From: K23-9 sp049680365
GTDB lineage: Bacteria > Planctomycetota > Planctomycetia > Pirellulales > Pirellulaceae
Direction: 5' to 3'
Assembly: GCA_049680365.1 (NCBI GenBank)
Contig: JBAUHQ010000147.1
Coordinates: forward strand, 1-64,000
DNA length: 64,000 bases
Part shown: piece after piece, positions 27,619 through 36,568 of the stretch
Position numbering within the stretch: the stretch's first letter is position 1
How the letters are laid out: each line of letters begins with the position of its first letter
Made by a program: the position numbers and the translations under genes
The notes under the pieces: model-generated
Database searches by the model: none
What the model was told of the DNA's origin: nothing
The model's input: only the letters and a program-made list of their open reading frames with translations

Positions 27619-27684
27619 CGTGCGTTGACGCACGGAGTCAACGATGTGCGATACTGAACTTATAATTCTTGTGCATTGACGCAC
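27619..27684 (+). promoter_or_regulatory. Operator-like promoter of the globin gene
   Basis: A perfect TATAAT at 27661-27666 lies between two related palindromes. The upstream one is CGTGCGT-TG-ACGCACG (27619-27634); the downstream one is GTGCAT-TG-ACGCAC (27671-27684, one arm mismatch). Their centres are 51 bp apart, close to five helical turns, and the downstream copy covers the expected transcription start. The -35 is weak. The layout is typical of a repressor or activator pair; the regulator is unknown. Confidence 0.55.
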
Positions 27685-27897
27685 CCAGGTAAATCGGTAT
27701 CAACATTTTGTGGCAACTACGTCGTTCACGGGGGAATTGACAAGAATTTCTGATCAATAACCCACTCCAACCCCGTCACCCTGCATCAGATGGCAGAGTG
27801 TCGGAACATCGGTTGCATGTGACGTTAGATCGATTGACTGCCGCTCGATGACAGCCGATCATTTTGAATTGCTCTCATTGCGTCGAAAGAACCCCCC

Positions 27898-28281
27898 ATG
27901 TCTGATTCAGAAAAAGATCTCTTCAGCCGACTAGGCGGCGCGGACGGGATAACAGCGGTTGTCAAAGAGATGTACCGCAATGTCTTAGCCGATCCGGATC
28001 TGTCCGCTTTTTTTGAGGGTGTGTCGCAAGAACGCTTGCACATGATGCAGTTTCAGTTTCTAGCGTCTGCGTTTGGCGGACCAATTGAATACACAGGCTC
28101 CGAACTAACTCAAATCCACGCCAAGCATGCGATTACTGGCAGACATTTTTCCAGATTCTGCAATCACTTTGCCGAAGCAATGGAGAGCAGCGGAGCCGAT
28201 CCACGCGATGTCGATGACGCATTAGGGAAGCTGGCGATGTTCAAGGACAAAATCACCGGCGAGTCAAACGTCGATGGCTAA
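27898..28281 (+). CDS. Truncated (group 1-like) haemoglobin
   Basis: 127 residues. Matches the 2-on-2 globin family: LFSRLGGADGITAVVKEMY with Tyr at B10 (Y26), FLASAFGGPIEYTG, and proximal His F8 (H74) in IHAKHAITGRHF. Such globins bind O2, NO or CO and serve in NO detoxification or ligand sensing. It diverges from the cbb3 operon, with about 680 bp between, and converges on a cytochrome c gene, so it fits a low-oxygen or NO-related function. The long leader contains an operator-like promoter. Confidence 0.93.
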   Translation: MSDSEKDLFSRLGGADGITAVVKEMYRNVLADPDLSAFFEGVSQERLHMMQFQFLASAFGGPIEYTGSELTQIHAKHAITGRHFSRFCNHFAEAMESSGADPRDVDDALGKLAMFKDKITGESNVDG

Positions 28282-28328
28282 GGTCAGCAGGCTGGATGGT
28301 ATTGCACGCCCGCTTTTGATCACGTTAG

Positions 28329-28997
28329 TCAACGCCCCGTGGGTGCCAGTCGTGCAGCGGGACGTGCTGCCGAACTTGGCCGTGGGCGATCATGTCGCAA
28401 ATCGTTAGCGGGCTGCCTCAATTGCTGGTGGCTTTTTTCCACTGCAGCGGGCTCGGGCCACTGAGCAGGAATCAGCGACACGTTGTCACGGGACTTTAGC
28501 TGAGCGACACGCAAGGAATCGCGAACATAGTCGTGACAATGTATGCAGGTGGTCGTCATTTGAAGGTAAACAAACGTTGCTCCTTCATGGTTTTCTGAAC
28601 CGGCAAGCGACTCCAAGTGATTGCACTGCCGTCGAAACTCGGCACTAAAGTGCTCGTAAACCGTATCACGCGCTCGAGGCCATTCGGCGGCTTCGCTAAT
28701 GCGTTTCATCTCGCGCGCACCTTGCGCAACTCGCTTGAAATCTTTTCGCAACAGACCTTCCAAAACATTTTGCGATCGATCCAACTTCGCTTTCATTAAG
28801 GCAGCCGGAGCGGCAGTCGGTGATGTAACGACAGACGGCGTCGATGCCGATCGTTGACTCAGCCGATCTGCGTTGCCATCCAGCGCTGGCGAATGTACGA
28901 AATCTGAAGGCTGTCGCGGCGTTTGAGCAGGCAACCACATGCTCATTCCTGTTCCAAGCAAAAAGCTGGCGACCAATATGAATACTGAGTGTCTCAT
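28329..28997 (-). CDS. Periplasmic mono-haem cytochrome, class II-like
   Basis: 222 residues from MRHSVFILVASFLLG (28997), chosen for an AGGAGG Shine-Dalgarno 7 nt upstream and a clear signal peptide. The mature protein has a Ser/Ala/Pro linker, then a helical domain (about 68-170) ending in C151-x-x-C154-H155 (TTTCIHCHDYVRD). A haem site at the C-terminal end of a four-helix-sized domain recalls cytochrome c prime (class II), which binds NO. The Arg/Pro/Ala-rich C-terminal 40 residues look unstructured. It converges on the globin gene. The class II assignment is inference from layout. Confidence 0.8.
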   Translation of the reverse strand: MRHSVFILVASFLLGTGMSMWLPAQTPRQPSDFVHSPALDGNADRLSQRSASTPSVVTSPTAAPAALMKAKLDRSQNVLEGLLRKDFKRVAQGAREMKRISEAAEWPRARDTVYEHFSAEFRRQCNHLESLAGSENHEGATFVYLQMTTTCIHCHDYVRDSLRVAQLKSRDNVSLIPAQWPEPAAVEKSHQQLRQPANDLRHDRPRPSSAARPAARLAPTGR

Positions 28998-29504
28998 CGA
29001 ATTTGCCTCCTGCAAAAGTTCTGATGCTCGAATCCTGCGTGACCGCATGGCCGCAATGGTTTCCCAAAAGCATCTCCATTTATCGACGCCACCACATGAC
29101 GCACGGTGTTGATACACCGAGTACAAGTTCCGTGCCAATGCGAATCTAGAACCGTACCCACAGCGCAAGCATGCGTCGGCACAGCATGCTTCAATCGTGC
29201 GGCCACAAATTGTCACATTCGTCACCGCTCCTGAATCCGCGCGTGCAAATCCGCGCGCTTTGCGTCACGAAAACCGCACGCCGCGTGACAAACGTGATTG
29301 CTTCGGTCAAGAAAAGCACTCTTTGTGCGATGAAAATAAATCGGTGCTAGCGCATCGCTGGATTGAGCCACGTCCGCGTCTTGCTGTGGTACCGAACTTG
29401 CTCACCTTGAGGCTGCAAGCGCGTCGGAATCGCCTCCTGGAGTTCAACGTGCCTTTCACATTTGTCCGCCCTGGAACCAGGGACTACCACAAGGCAACTT
29501 CGTC
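28998..29504. promoter_or_regulatory. Divergent promoter region, cytochrome and PEP synthase regulator
   Basis: About 500 bp with no convincing gene. It contains the inverted repeat AAGCATGC-N9-GCATGCTT (29167-29191), a copy of TGACGCACGG (29097-29106) that also occurs in the globin operator (27626-27635), two AATCCGCGCG copies (29234, 29248), and CCCTGG-AA-CCAGGG (29470-29483) just before the next start codon. Confidence 0.45.
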
Positions 29505-30443
29505 ATGGCGAAAAGCGTAGCAGCGAAAACCAGCACTGTCGCGAACAAAGCGAAACGAAAAACGGTAGCGAAACCGACTACCAAAGGCACCAAGAGCCCA
29601 CAAAAAAAGAAACCCGCCAAACGCGAAAAACAACTGCATGTCATCACCGACGGAACCGGTGGACTCCCACGACATTTCTTGAAAGCGATCCTAACACAGT
29701 TTCCTGGCATTGCGCAAAAACCGATCTATCACGTGTTCTGCGATACGCCGGACAAGATTGCCAACCTCTTCAAAAAGGAAGTTGCGAAGGACTCGTTTAT
29801 CATTCATTCATTGGCGTGTGAACAATCCAAAGAAACCTTGCACAACTTGGCCGTCAAAAAAGGGATCAGCAGTTTTGACATGACCGGAAGTGCGGTGTCA
29901 TTCATCTCCGAACAAACCGGACGAACCCCCATTGAGGATCTTGATCGCGTCCACACTCAAAACGCTGCTTATTTTGATCGGATCGACGCATGGGAATTCA
30001 CGATGCAGCACGACGACAGTCGGCGACTTGATTCCATCCACAAGGCGGACATCATCCTGCTGGGCATCAGTCGCGTAAGCAAAACTCCCACAGCGGCATT
30101 CCTGGGATGGCTGGGACACCGCGTCGCCAACGTTTCGTTTGTGCCCGAACACGGCGTTCCCAAAGAACTGAAAAAATGTCGCAGCCGGATTGTGGCGATG
30201 TCGATGGCTCCCAAACGTCTCTCGGAAATCCGCGGCCGCCGACTTCGAGTGAACGGCTTTGCGGACAAAATCCTGGACCGACCTGATGTAAATTTTCGGT
30301 ACGCTTCGTTACGTGATACCATCCGCGAAGTCGTTGACGCAGAAATAATCTACAAACGGCTGCGTGTCCCCATCATCGACGTGACGGACGCTACCGTGGA
30401 AGAAACCGCCGCGCGAGTGCTGCAGGCATTGGATCTAGAATAA
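29505..30443 (+). CDS. ppsR: PEP synthase / PPDK regulatory kinase-phosphorylase (DUF299, PpsR-like)
   Basis: 312 residues. Bifunctional enzyme that inactivates phosphoenolpyruvate synthase or pyruvate phosphate dikinase by ADP-dependent phosphorylation and restores it by phosphate-dependent dephosphorylation. The P-loop GISRVSKTPTA (from residue 187) is the family signature (usually GVSRTSKTPT). HVITDGTGGLPRHF near the start matches the family N-terminus. It is preceded by about 40 extra residues rich in Lys, Ala and Thr, not usual for the family. Together with the pyruvate kinase gene 4.5 kb away it marks control of the PEP-pyruvate node. The target enzyme is not in the window. Confidence 0.93.
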   Translation: MAKSVAAKTSTVANKAKRKTVAKPTTKGTKSPQKKKPAKREKQLHVITDGTGGLPRHFLKAILTQFPGIAQKPIYHVFCDTPDKIANLFKKEVAKDSFIIHSLACEQSKETLHNLAVKKGISSFDMTGSAVSFISEQTGRTPIEDLDRVHTQNAAYFDRIDAWEFTMQHDDSRRLDSIHKADIILLGISRVSKTPTAAFLGWLGHRVANVSFVPEHGVPKELKKCRSRIVAMSMAPKRLSEIRGRRLRVNGFADKILDRPDVNFRYASLRDTIREVVDAEIIYKRLRVPIIDVTDATVEETAARVLQALDLE

Positions 30444-30491
30444 ATCAAAAGCCATCAAAGGCAGTCGAGTAACTCAACAAACCGATCGCCA

Positions 30492-32384
30492 CTAGGAAAG
30501 GCTGTCGGACATCTCGAAACTGGATGCCGCACTGGCTTCGCAGCGACTGCGCGTCACAAAGATCGTTCGTTCCAATTCATGAACGCTCAAAGCGTCTTTA
30601 CTTGTGAATGCACTTGCACCCGCGGCGATGCAAGCTTGCCCAGTCGACGCATCGGCATAGCCTGACAGAACAACGACAGGCGTGTCGGGGTCACAGTCAC
30701 GTACCGCGTGGACCGTCCCCAAGCCAAAGCTATCGGGCAATTGCAGGTCCAACAAAACCAAATCAAACTTGATGTCGCCTTGCAATAACTCTTTAGCCTG
30801 CCGCAACGTGTTTGCCTCATGAATCGATACGGATTGATTCATTTTGGATAACAATCGCGTCGTCAAGACGACATCGTCTTCGTTGTCTTCAATCAACAGC
30901 ACATTGATACATGGCGATTCATTGGAGTCCGTGTTTCCTGCGAGGCTGGACAACGCTTCGATCAACTCGTCCCACGTTTGAAATCGGTCGGCGGGATCAT
31001 ACGCGACCATGCGATCCAAAACGGCTCGTGCATTCCAAGGCATCAATCCATCGGTCAGGCTCAAGAAGGATCTTTCTACCAGCAAAGCACCCAATTGCTC
31101 CTTGAGCGACTTGCCTCGCAGGTGTGACTTACCTTCCAACAAAAAGAACCATGTTGCTCCGAGCCCGAAAATATCCGAACGCGCGTCGGCCGACGCAAGC
31201 GACTTGGCTTGTTCGGGTGCCATGAACTCCAGCGTTCCTACAACGGCAGCATCGTGGGTAATGAATTCGGATGAATCATTGCAGTCATGCGACTTCAGCA
31301 CTGCCAACCCCAAGTCCGTCAACTTCAGCACGTTGTCACGATGCAGAATCAAGTTACCCGGCTTTACGTCACGATGCGTTAGCCCACGTTCATCGGCATG
31401 CGCCAGTGCTCGGGCGGCCTGCAGAATCCAGTTCAATGTCGTGTCGTAGGGAACAGGGCCGTGATCACGCACATGGGCATGGAGGTCTGCACCTGCCAGC
31501 AACTCCATCGCGATGAACGGCACGCCTTCATGTTCGTCGACTTCGTAAGCAACGACGATATTGGGATGCGCCAGTTTTTGCACCAATGACATCTCGCGGC
31601 GAAAGCGAGAATTCAACTTCCGCGACTTCAGGACCTTCAAGGCGACAATCTGTTCGTGTTCTTCGTGACGTGCCGCATAAACCCGACCGCCTCCTCCTTG
31701 ATTCAGCAAACTTTCGATTGTGTATTTCCCAACGACACTACCAGGCAGCAACAAATCCGCACAATCTGCGTTGGGTTGAAACACTGCTTGCTTCAGTACG
31801 TCATGGACCAAGCGGATTTGAACGTCGTCAAATTTCCCAGCGTTACGTATCGAACCAAGGAGTTCTTCGATATCCAGTGCAGATAATCGATAGTTGGTGG
31901 CCACCGATTCTCGCGATGCCGTTTGCATTTTGCTGCTAACACTCTCGTGCAAATCGGTACCGCATAACATTTCGACTTCGCAGGAAAGGTCAAAAGTCTC
32001 TTGCATATCGCAGTCACCCTCATGAACCGGAGCCGTCGTCGTCGCCCGACGCCATCGTCGGCCATGAGCAATGCCGTGCCCCGCAAGCACGATCGCCACC
32101 GCCAGCCAACTGACCGTCGGCCCCTGCAAGAATCCAACACTGCCAGAAGCACCCAAAGCGAATGCAGATACCGCAACGGCAACTACACTTGCAAGAAGTG
32201 CTGATGACCAAGCAACCCAAAAGAATCGGTCGCTGCTACGGAAGAGAACTAGCACGATGCCTAACAGCACAATCGCGACTTCAATTCGTTGCGTCGTGAC
32301 ACACAAAATCGACAGCGCCAGGCAGCCAACAAGCAACGCCCATTGTCCCACTGGTGAGATCGTCTTTGTGTAGGGCTCTTTCAT
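30492..32384 (-). CDS. Membrane Ser/Thr protein kinase fused to a C-terminal receiver domain
   Basis: 630 residues. The first 105 residues hold three or four transmembrane helices. A 100-residue linker precedes a Hanks-type kinase with Gly-loop NQGGGGRVYAARHE, VALKVLK lysine, catalytic HRDVKPGNLIL, metal DLGLAV (DLG for DFG) and APEQ; about residues 225-480. The C-terminus (about 500-615) is a full CheY-like receiver: NVLLIEDNEDD, phospho-Asp in VLLDLQLPD, Ser in VVLSGYAD and Lys in TSKDALS. A Ser/Thr kinase carrying its own receiver would join eukaryotic-type and two-component signalling. It is adjacent, divergently, to a multi-PAS histidine kinase, a possible phosphodonor. Confidence 0.93.
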   Translation of the reverse strand: MKEPYTKTISPVGQWALLVGCLALSILCVTTQRIEVAIVLLGIVLVLFRSSDRFFWVAWSSALLASVVAVAVSAFALGASGSVGFLQGPTVSWLAVAIVLAGHGIAHGRRWRRATTTAPVHEGDCDMQETFDLSCEVEMLCGTDLHESVSSKMQTASRESVATNYRLSALDIEELLGSIRNAGKFDDVQIRLVHDVLKQAVFQPNADCADLLLPGSVVGKYTIESLLNQGGGGRVYAARHEEHEQIVALKVLKSRKLNSRFRREMSLVQKLAHPNIVVAYEVDEHEGVPFIAMELLAGADLHAHVRDHGPVPYDTTLNWILQAARALAHADERGLTHRDVKPGNLILHRDNVLKLTDLGLAVLKSHDCNDSSEFITHDAAVVGTLEFMAPEQAKSLASADARSDIFGLGATWFFLLEGKSHLRGKSLKEQLGALLVERSFLSLTDGLMPWNARAVLDRMVAYDPADRFQTWDELIEALSSLAGNTDSNESPCINVLLIEDNEDDVVLTTRLLSKMNQSVSIHEANTLRQAKELLQGDIKFDLVLLDLQLPDSFGLGTVHAVRDCDPDTPVVVLSGYADASTGQACIAAGASAFTSKDALSVHELERTIFVTRSRCEASAASSFEMSDSLS

Positions 32385-32728
32385 CGAATCCTGACAAACA
32401 ATTTGTTGAGAGACAGCTTTCCGGTTTCGGCAGCTGATTTCGAGTTAGAAAAACGGAGGCCAAATGCAATTTGTCGTACCGACTCTATGATAACGGCCCC
32501 GGGGGGTAAGTGCGGTCATAGAAATGGCGGCTCAACCACATTACGTGCGAATTACCAGTGCCTTTTACATTAGTTGCCACCTGTTCAGGCAATGACTAAC
32601 AATTAGGCAATAAATGCAGGTGGATTTGGACGTTAGTTTTCGTTTTTAAGAAACGGGCTCCGGCAATCGCCAAGCGACCTTGGCGGCATGGATTTAGTGA
32701 AGACAAACGTGACCCTCCAGATTCTGTC
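32385..32728. other. Divergent promoter region
   Basis: About 340 bp between the membrane kinase and the small ORF/histidine kinase. No gene is evident. A G/C run with CCCCGGGG lies near 32500; no clear promoter or operator motif was recognised. Confidence 0.35.
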
Positions 32729-32875
32729 ATGATGGAGTCCAAGCAATCAGCTTGCAGCGTCGCGGTTAGCCTGATTGGTTTGGGATGTTGTTTGTTCGGC
32801 GCCGCAGCACTTTTACTAGACACATGGCAAACTGCGTCGCGGACGAAGCTTCAGTTTTTCATGGGAGCGAATTAG
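32729..32875 (+). CDS. Possible small membrane protein (48 aa) ahead of the histidine kinase
   Basis: Short frame starting with two Met codons and containing one hydrophobic stretch (VAVSLIGLGCCLFGAAALLL) followed by a charged tail. Its TAG stop ends 1 nt before the GTG start of the histidine kinase, and its last codons contain the kinase's GGGAG ribosome site, so the two would be translationally coupled. No good Shine-Dalgarno precedes its own start. It could equally be a chance frame. I do not recognise a family. Confidence 0.35.
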   Translation: MMESKQSACSVAVSLIGLGCCLFGAAALLLDTWQTASRTKLQFFMGAN

Positions 32876-32876
32876 A

Positions 32877-34946
32877 GTGACTCACTCCGACCCCGAATCC
32901 AACAGCTCGCTGCTGTCACAGTTGGAGCAACTACGCAGTAACCTCTTGGCGGCAGAGAATCGATACGAGTCGATCCTGGACGCGGCGTCAGACTGCATCA
33001 TCACACTGGATGTCCAATTTCAAATACAAAGCTGGAACCGTGAAGCCGAACTTAGTCTCGGTTGGCTTCGCGACGAAGCGATCGGCCAGGATTTTTTTCA
33101 AGTCGTCGTCTGTAAAATTGATCGTGAAAAACTGCAGCATTCTTTCCAGCAAATCGCACTAGACGCCGCCACCAAGTTCGAAGACGCACTGGTATCAACG
33201 CGGATGATCGAGCAAGACACGTGTGTATTGCATAAACAGGGAACGCAATACAACGTTCACATGAAGGTGACATTACTGGCAAAGGCAGGGCCGCACGCGT
33301 ACTCGGTGGTATTCCGTCAGTTTGCGGGTCGAACTCCTGCAATGGAGACCTTGCTTCGCAAGGAGGCTGAAATCAGGTCTCTCGTTCAGTTCACTGCCGA
33401 AGGGATCTACGTCTTGGATCTTGACGGCCACTGCACTTTTGCGAACAACGCTTGTGCGGAACTGCTGGGCTATCACAGCCCCAGTGAATTGATCGGACAA
33501 CCGATGCACGATTTAATTCATCACACTGACGGACACGGAAAAAGAATCCCGCGAGAGCAGTGCCGAATTTACTCGTCATTTCTTGAAGGTGTGGGCGTAC
33601 ACCTCGAAGAAGAAATCTTGTGGAAAAAGGATGGCAGTTCCTTCCCTGTCGAAGTCTGGTCAACCCCCATGCTACGTGACGATGAATTGGTTGGATCGGT
33701 CGTCACGTTCATCGACATTTCGTTGCGGCACTCACGTCAACTGGCACAGATGCGAGCACATCGTGCCCTCGAACAGCAAGTCGGTACGCGCGATCAGCAA
33801 CTAGCCCAGGCAGAGGACCGTCTGGCCATGGCGCTGACTCGCGCCAACATTGGACTGTGGGACTGGAACGCGACAACAAATCAAGTCTACTTTTCGCCAA
33901 CCTACAAGACGCAACTCGGATTCCCAGCGGACACGGATTGGCGGGACTTTGATGCTTGGAAATCGCGAATCCATCCCGACGATGTCGATGCGGCCTTAGA
34001 ACGGGTCGACGAGTATTTCGCTAGGAAATCAAAGGACTACCGATCTAAGTTTCGTATGCAGTGTTCCGATGGAAGCTACCGCTGGTTTCTGGCACAAGGA
34101 AACGCAGATTTCGACGGGGACGGACAACCTCAACGCGTCATGGGCGTACACGTTGACATCACCGATCAAGTTCACAGCGAACAAGAGCTTCAACGACTAA
34201 ACAATGCGCTGGCAGTTTCCAATGATGCGCTGCGCGAAAGCAATTTCGAGCTGCAACAATTCGCTGCTGTTGCTTCGCACGACCTGCAAGCACCTTTACG
34301 AGCGATCTCAGGATTTGCCCAGTACTTGCACGATGACTACCTGGGCCAACTTGATGCAACCGCCGACGATTATATCAATCGGATTGTGCGCAACGCGCAA
34401 CGGATGCAGCGACTGATCGATGACTTATTGGCCTTTTCGCAAGCAGAATCGCGAGTCACTTCTTACGACACAATCAATTTGGATGACATTTTCGATGATG
34501 CCGTGGGGCTGCTTCAGTCCGCAATTCAATCGTCACGTGCCAAGGTAACGCGAGAGGATTTACCGACGGTGAATGCTGATCCCGTTCAAATGACGCAGCT
34601 TTTTCAAAACTTAGTCGGCAACGGAGTGAAGTATCAAGACGGAATTTCGCCCTCGGTCCATGTGTCGGTCAAGCACGATGACAACGACTGGATCTTTGCG
34701 GTCCAAGACAACGGCATCGGCATTGATCCAGCTCACCACGAGCGAGTGTTCGAGATCTTTCGCCGGCTGCACACGCAAGCCGTCTACACCGGATCAGGAC
34801 TCGGCTTGGCTCTTTGTCGACGTATCGTGACTCGCCACGGCGGGCGTATCTGGGTCGAATCCAAACTGGATTGCGGCAGCACGTTCTATTTCACAATTCC
34901 ACGCTTCGGTAAAGAACCGCCCAACGTGGAAGCCGGAGAATCTTAA
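32877..34946 (+). CDS. Multi-PAS sensor histidine kinase
   Basis: 689 residues from a GTG with GGGAG upstream. Three PAS modules: about 30-150 (ASDCIITLDVQFQIQSWN), 165-285 (AEGIYVLDLDGHCTFANNA to VVTFIDISL) and a PAS fold-3/PAC module 315-432 (ANIGLWDWNATTNQVYFSP to GVHVDITD). HisKA follows with SHDLQAPLRAISGF (H468), then HATPase with FQNLVGNGVKY, DNGIGI and GSGLGLALC. No transmembrane helices. The HisKA subtype (SHDLQAPLR) is that of phytochrome-like kinases. Signal unknown. Divergent from the kinase-receiver fusion, a candidate partner. Confidence 0.94.
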   Translation: MTHSDPESNSSLLSQLEQLRSNLLAAENRYESILDAASDCIITLDVQFQIQSWNREAELSLGWLRDEAIGQDFFQVVVCKIDREKLQHSFQQIALDAATKFEDALVSTRMIEQDTCVLHKQGTQYNVHMKVTLLAKAGPHAYSVVFRQFAGRTPAMETLLRKEAEIRSLVQFTAEGIYVLDLDGHCTFANNACAELLGYHSPSELIGQPMHDLIHHTDGHGKRIPREQCRIYSSFLEGVGVHLEEEILWKKDGSSFPVEVWSTPMLRDDELVGSVVTFIDISLRHSRQLAQMRAHRALEQQVGTRDQQLAQAEDRLAMALTRANIGLWDWNATTNQVYFSPTYKTQLGFPADTDWRDFDAWKSRIHPDDVDAALERVDEYFARKSKDYRSKFRMQCSDGSYRWFLAQGNADFDGDGQPQRVMGVHVDITDQVHSEQELQRLNNALAVSNDALRESNFELQQFAAVASHDLQAPLRAISGFAQYLHDDYLGQLDATADDYINRIVRNAQRMQRLIDDLLAFSQAESRVTSYDTINLDDIFDDAVGLLQSAIQSSRAKVTREDLPTVNADPVQMTQLFQNLVGNGVKYQDGISPSVHVSVKHDDNDWIFAVQDNGIGIDPAHHERVFEIFRRLHTQAVYTGSGLGLALCRRIVTRHGGRIWVESKLDCGSTFYFTIPRFGKEPPNVEAGES

Positions 34947-34981
34947 TTTCAAACGAAACGAAGGGGTACAGAGCTCGCCTG

Positions 34982-36568
34982 CTATTGGCTCGTTCCCACT
35001 TGCCTTAGCTGCAGCGAATCAATCACACGGCCATGAGCGAGCGCATTGGTAATGACGACCAACCAGTCTTCACTGTGCACCCAGCCTCCTTGTTGCAACT
35101 GCGTTAAAGCATTAGCAATCGTTTGCTCGGGGTCATCTGAAAAATCCATCAAGAAGGGCTCAACTCCCCAAGGCAAAAGGCACTGCCTAAAAATATCCTC
35201 TTGATCGGTAAATGCAAAAATGGGAACGCCACGTGGTCGGAGTGCTGCGAGCACGTACGCCAAAAATCCGCTACGTGTGAAAACGACGATACCTGACTGC
35301 TTCAGCTCTTGAGCCAAGACGGCCGCACTGCGCAGCATCTTGGCTTTCGGTTCATGCAAAACGATTCGTGAATTAAGTGCGGCGCTGACACTTGGTTCAA
35401 TGCTCATGATGATGTTTTTCATCACTTGAACGGTCTCGATAGGGTATGCCCCTGTTGTCGTTTCGCCCGATAACATCACAGCGTCGGCTTGTTCACGGAC
35501 GGCGTTGCAGACGTCAGAAATCTCCGCACGAGTCGGCATCGGGGAAACGATCATCGATTCCAATAAGTGTGTTGCAATAATCACTGGCTTGCCTTCGCGT
35601 TGACAAGATGTGACCAGCTGTGTCTGAATCAATGGCAGACGATGGTAATCTATCTCGATTCCTAAGTCGCCTCGGGCAACCATAATCGCATCACTCTGGC
35701 GGATGATTTCCTCCATGTTGGAAACACCGGCGTGTTCTTCAATTTTTGAAATAATTCGCGCCGACGACTTCAGTTGTTTCAGCAACTTCCGCAGCTCCTG
35801 CACGTCCGCACCGCGACGCACGAATGACAACGCGACAAAGTCGATCCCGGCAGCCACGCCGTCTTTCAAGTCAGCGATATCTTTTTTCGTCAGAGCCGGC
35901 AAACTGACTTCGACGCCCGGCAAATTGATATGTCGCCGCGATCCCAGAACGCCCGCAGTTAGCACTTCACAAAGCACACCGGTTGCTTCGATCTCAAGCA
36001 CCTTCATCCTCAGTAGGCCGCTATCAACCAGCACCGTTGCACCCACATTGATGTCACTACCTAGATTGGGATAGTTGACAGTAACACAATAGACTGAAGG
36101 AGCGTCCGCTTCACTTTCGACGTGAGCCACAGTCGCTTCGGTGTTTGTTTGCAAATAAACTCGGTCGCCGACTTTCAAATCGATCGGTTTTTCGACCGGG
36201 CCAGTTCGGATCTCAGGGCCTTTGATATCCATCATCACGGCGACATGCCGCGACGCCTGGCCCGATACCTCACGCAACCGCTGAACGATGTCTTTTGCCC
36301 ATTGCCCGGTCCCGTGGGCCATGTTCAGCCGAATCACGTCGACACCTGCATCGATCAACTCACGCAACTTCTCGACTGACTCCGTGGCTGGGCCAAGCGT
36401 AGCAATGATTTTGGTATGGCGATGCGAATGCGAGTTGGGTTGTTCTTGAGTCAAAGGACTAGGTTCTGGGGAAAACAGAGAAGACACGAAAGAGAAGCCG
36501 GAATGATGCTGCTGTTGGACGACTGCGAAAGTTTTGCCGAAACTCGCTTCGACGCAATCGGTCTTCAA
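34982..36568 (-). CDS. pyk: Pyruvate kinase
   Basis: Up to 528 residues. Transfers phosphate from PEP to ADP, the last step of glycolysis. Family blocks: TKIIATLGPATES, DVIRLNMAHG, MDIKGPEIRTG, KDIADLKDGVAAGIDFVALSF, ISKIEEHAG, active-site signature IMVARGDLGIEI, MLESMI-like HLLESMIVSPMPTRAEISD, and AVMLSGETTTGAYP. The C-terminal regulatory domain is complete. No ATG precedes the first block: the frame opens with a TTG (36568), and another TTG (LTQEQPNS) gives the usual short N-terminus; the second would be more family-like. A single gene convergent with the histidine kinase. Confidence 0.95.
   Translation of the reverse strand: MKTDCVEASFGKTFAVVQQQHHSGFSFVSSLFSPEPSPLTQEQPNSHSHRHTKIIATLGPATESVEKLRELIDAGVDVIRLNMAHGTGQWAKDIVQRLREVSGQASRHVAVMMDIKGPEIRTGPVEKPIDLKVGDRVYLQTNTEATVAHVESEADAPSVYCVTVNYPNLGSDINVGATVLVDSGLLRMKVLEIEATGVLCEVLTAGVLGSRRHINLPGVEVSLPALTKKDIADLKDGVAAGIDFVALSFVRRGADVQELRKLLKQLKSSARIISKIEEHAGVSNMEEIIRQSDAIMVARGDLGIEIDYHRLPLIQTQLVTSCQREGKPVIIATHLLESMIVSPMPTRAEISDVCNAVREQADAVMLSGETTTGAYPIETVQVMKNIIMSIEPSVSAALNSRIVLHEPKAKMLRSAAVLAQELKQSGIVVFTRSGFLAYVLAALRPRGVPIFAFTDQEDIFRQCLLPWGVEPFLMDFSDDPEQTIANALTQLQQGGWVHSEDWLVVITNALAHGRVIDSLQLRQVGTSQ

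Noticed and set aside
27720..27770. FNR box upstream of the globin
   Set aside because: Only one half-site (TGATCAA) is good; the other half does not match TTGAT at the proper spacing.
29197..29520. 107-codon plus frame overlapping the ppsR start
   Set aside because: Arg-rich composition without domain; overlaps a better-supported start and promoter region.
32596..32823. 75-codon minus-strand frame
   Set aside because: Antisense to the small membrane ORF and promoter region; no recognisable features.
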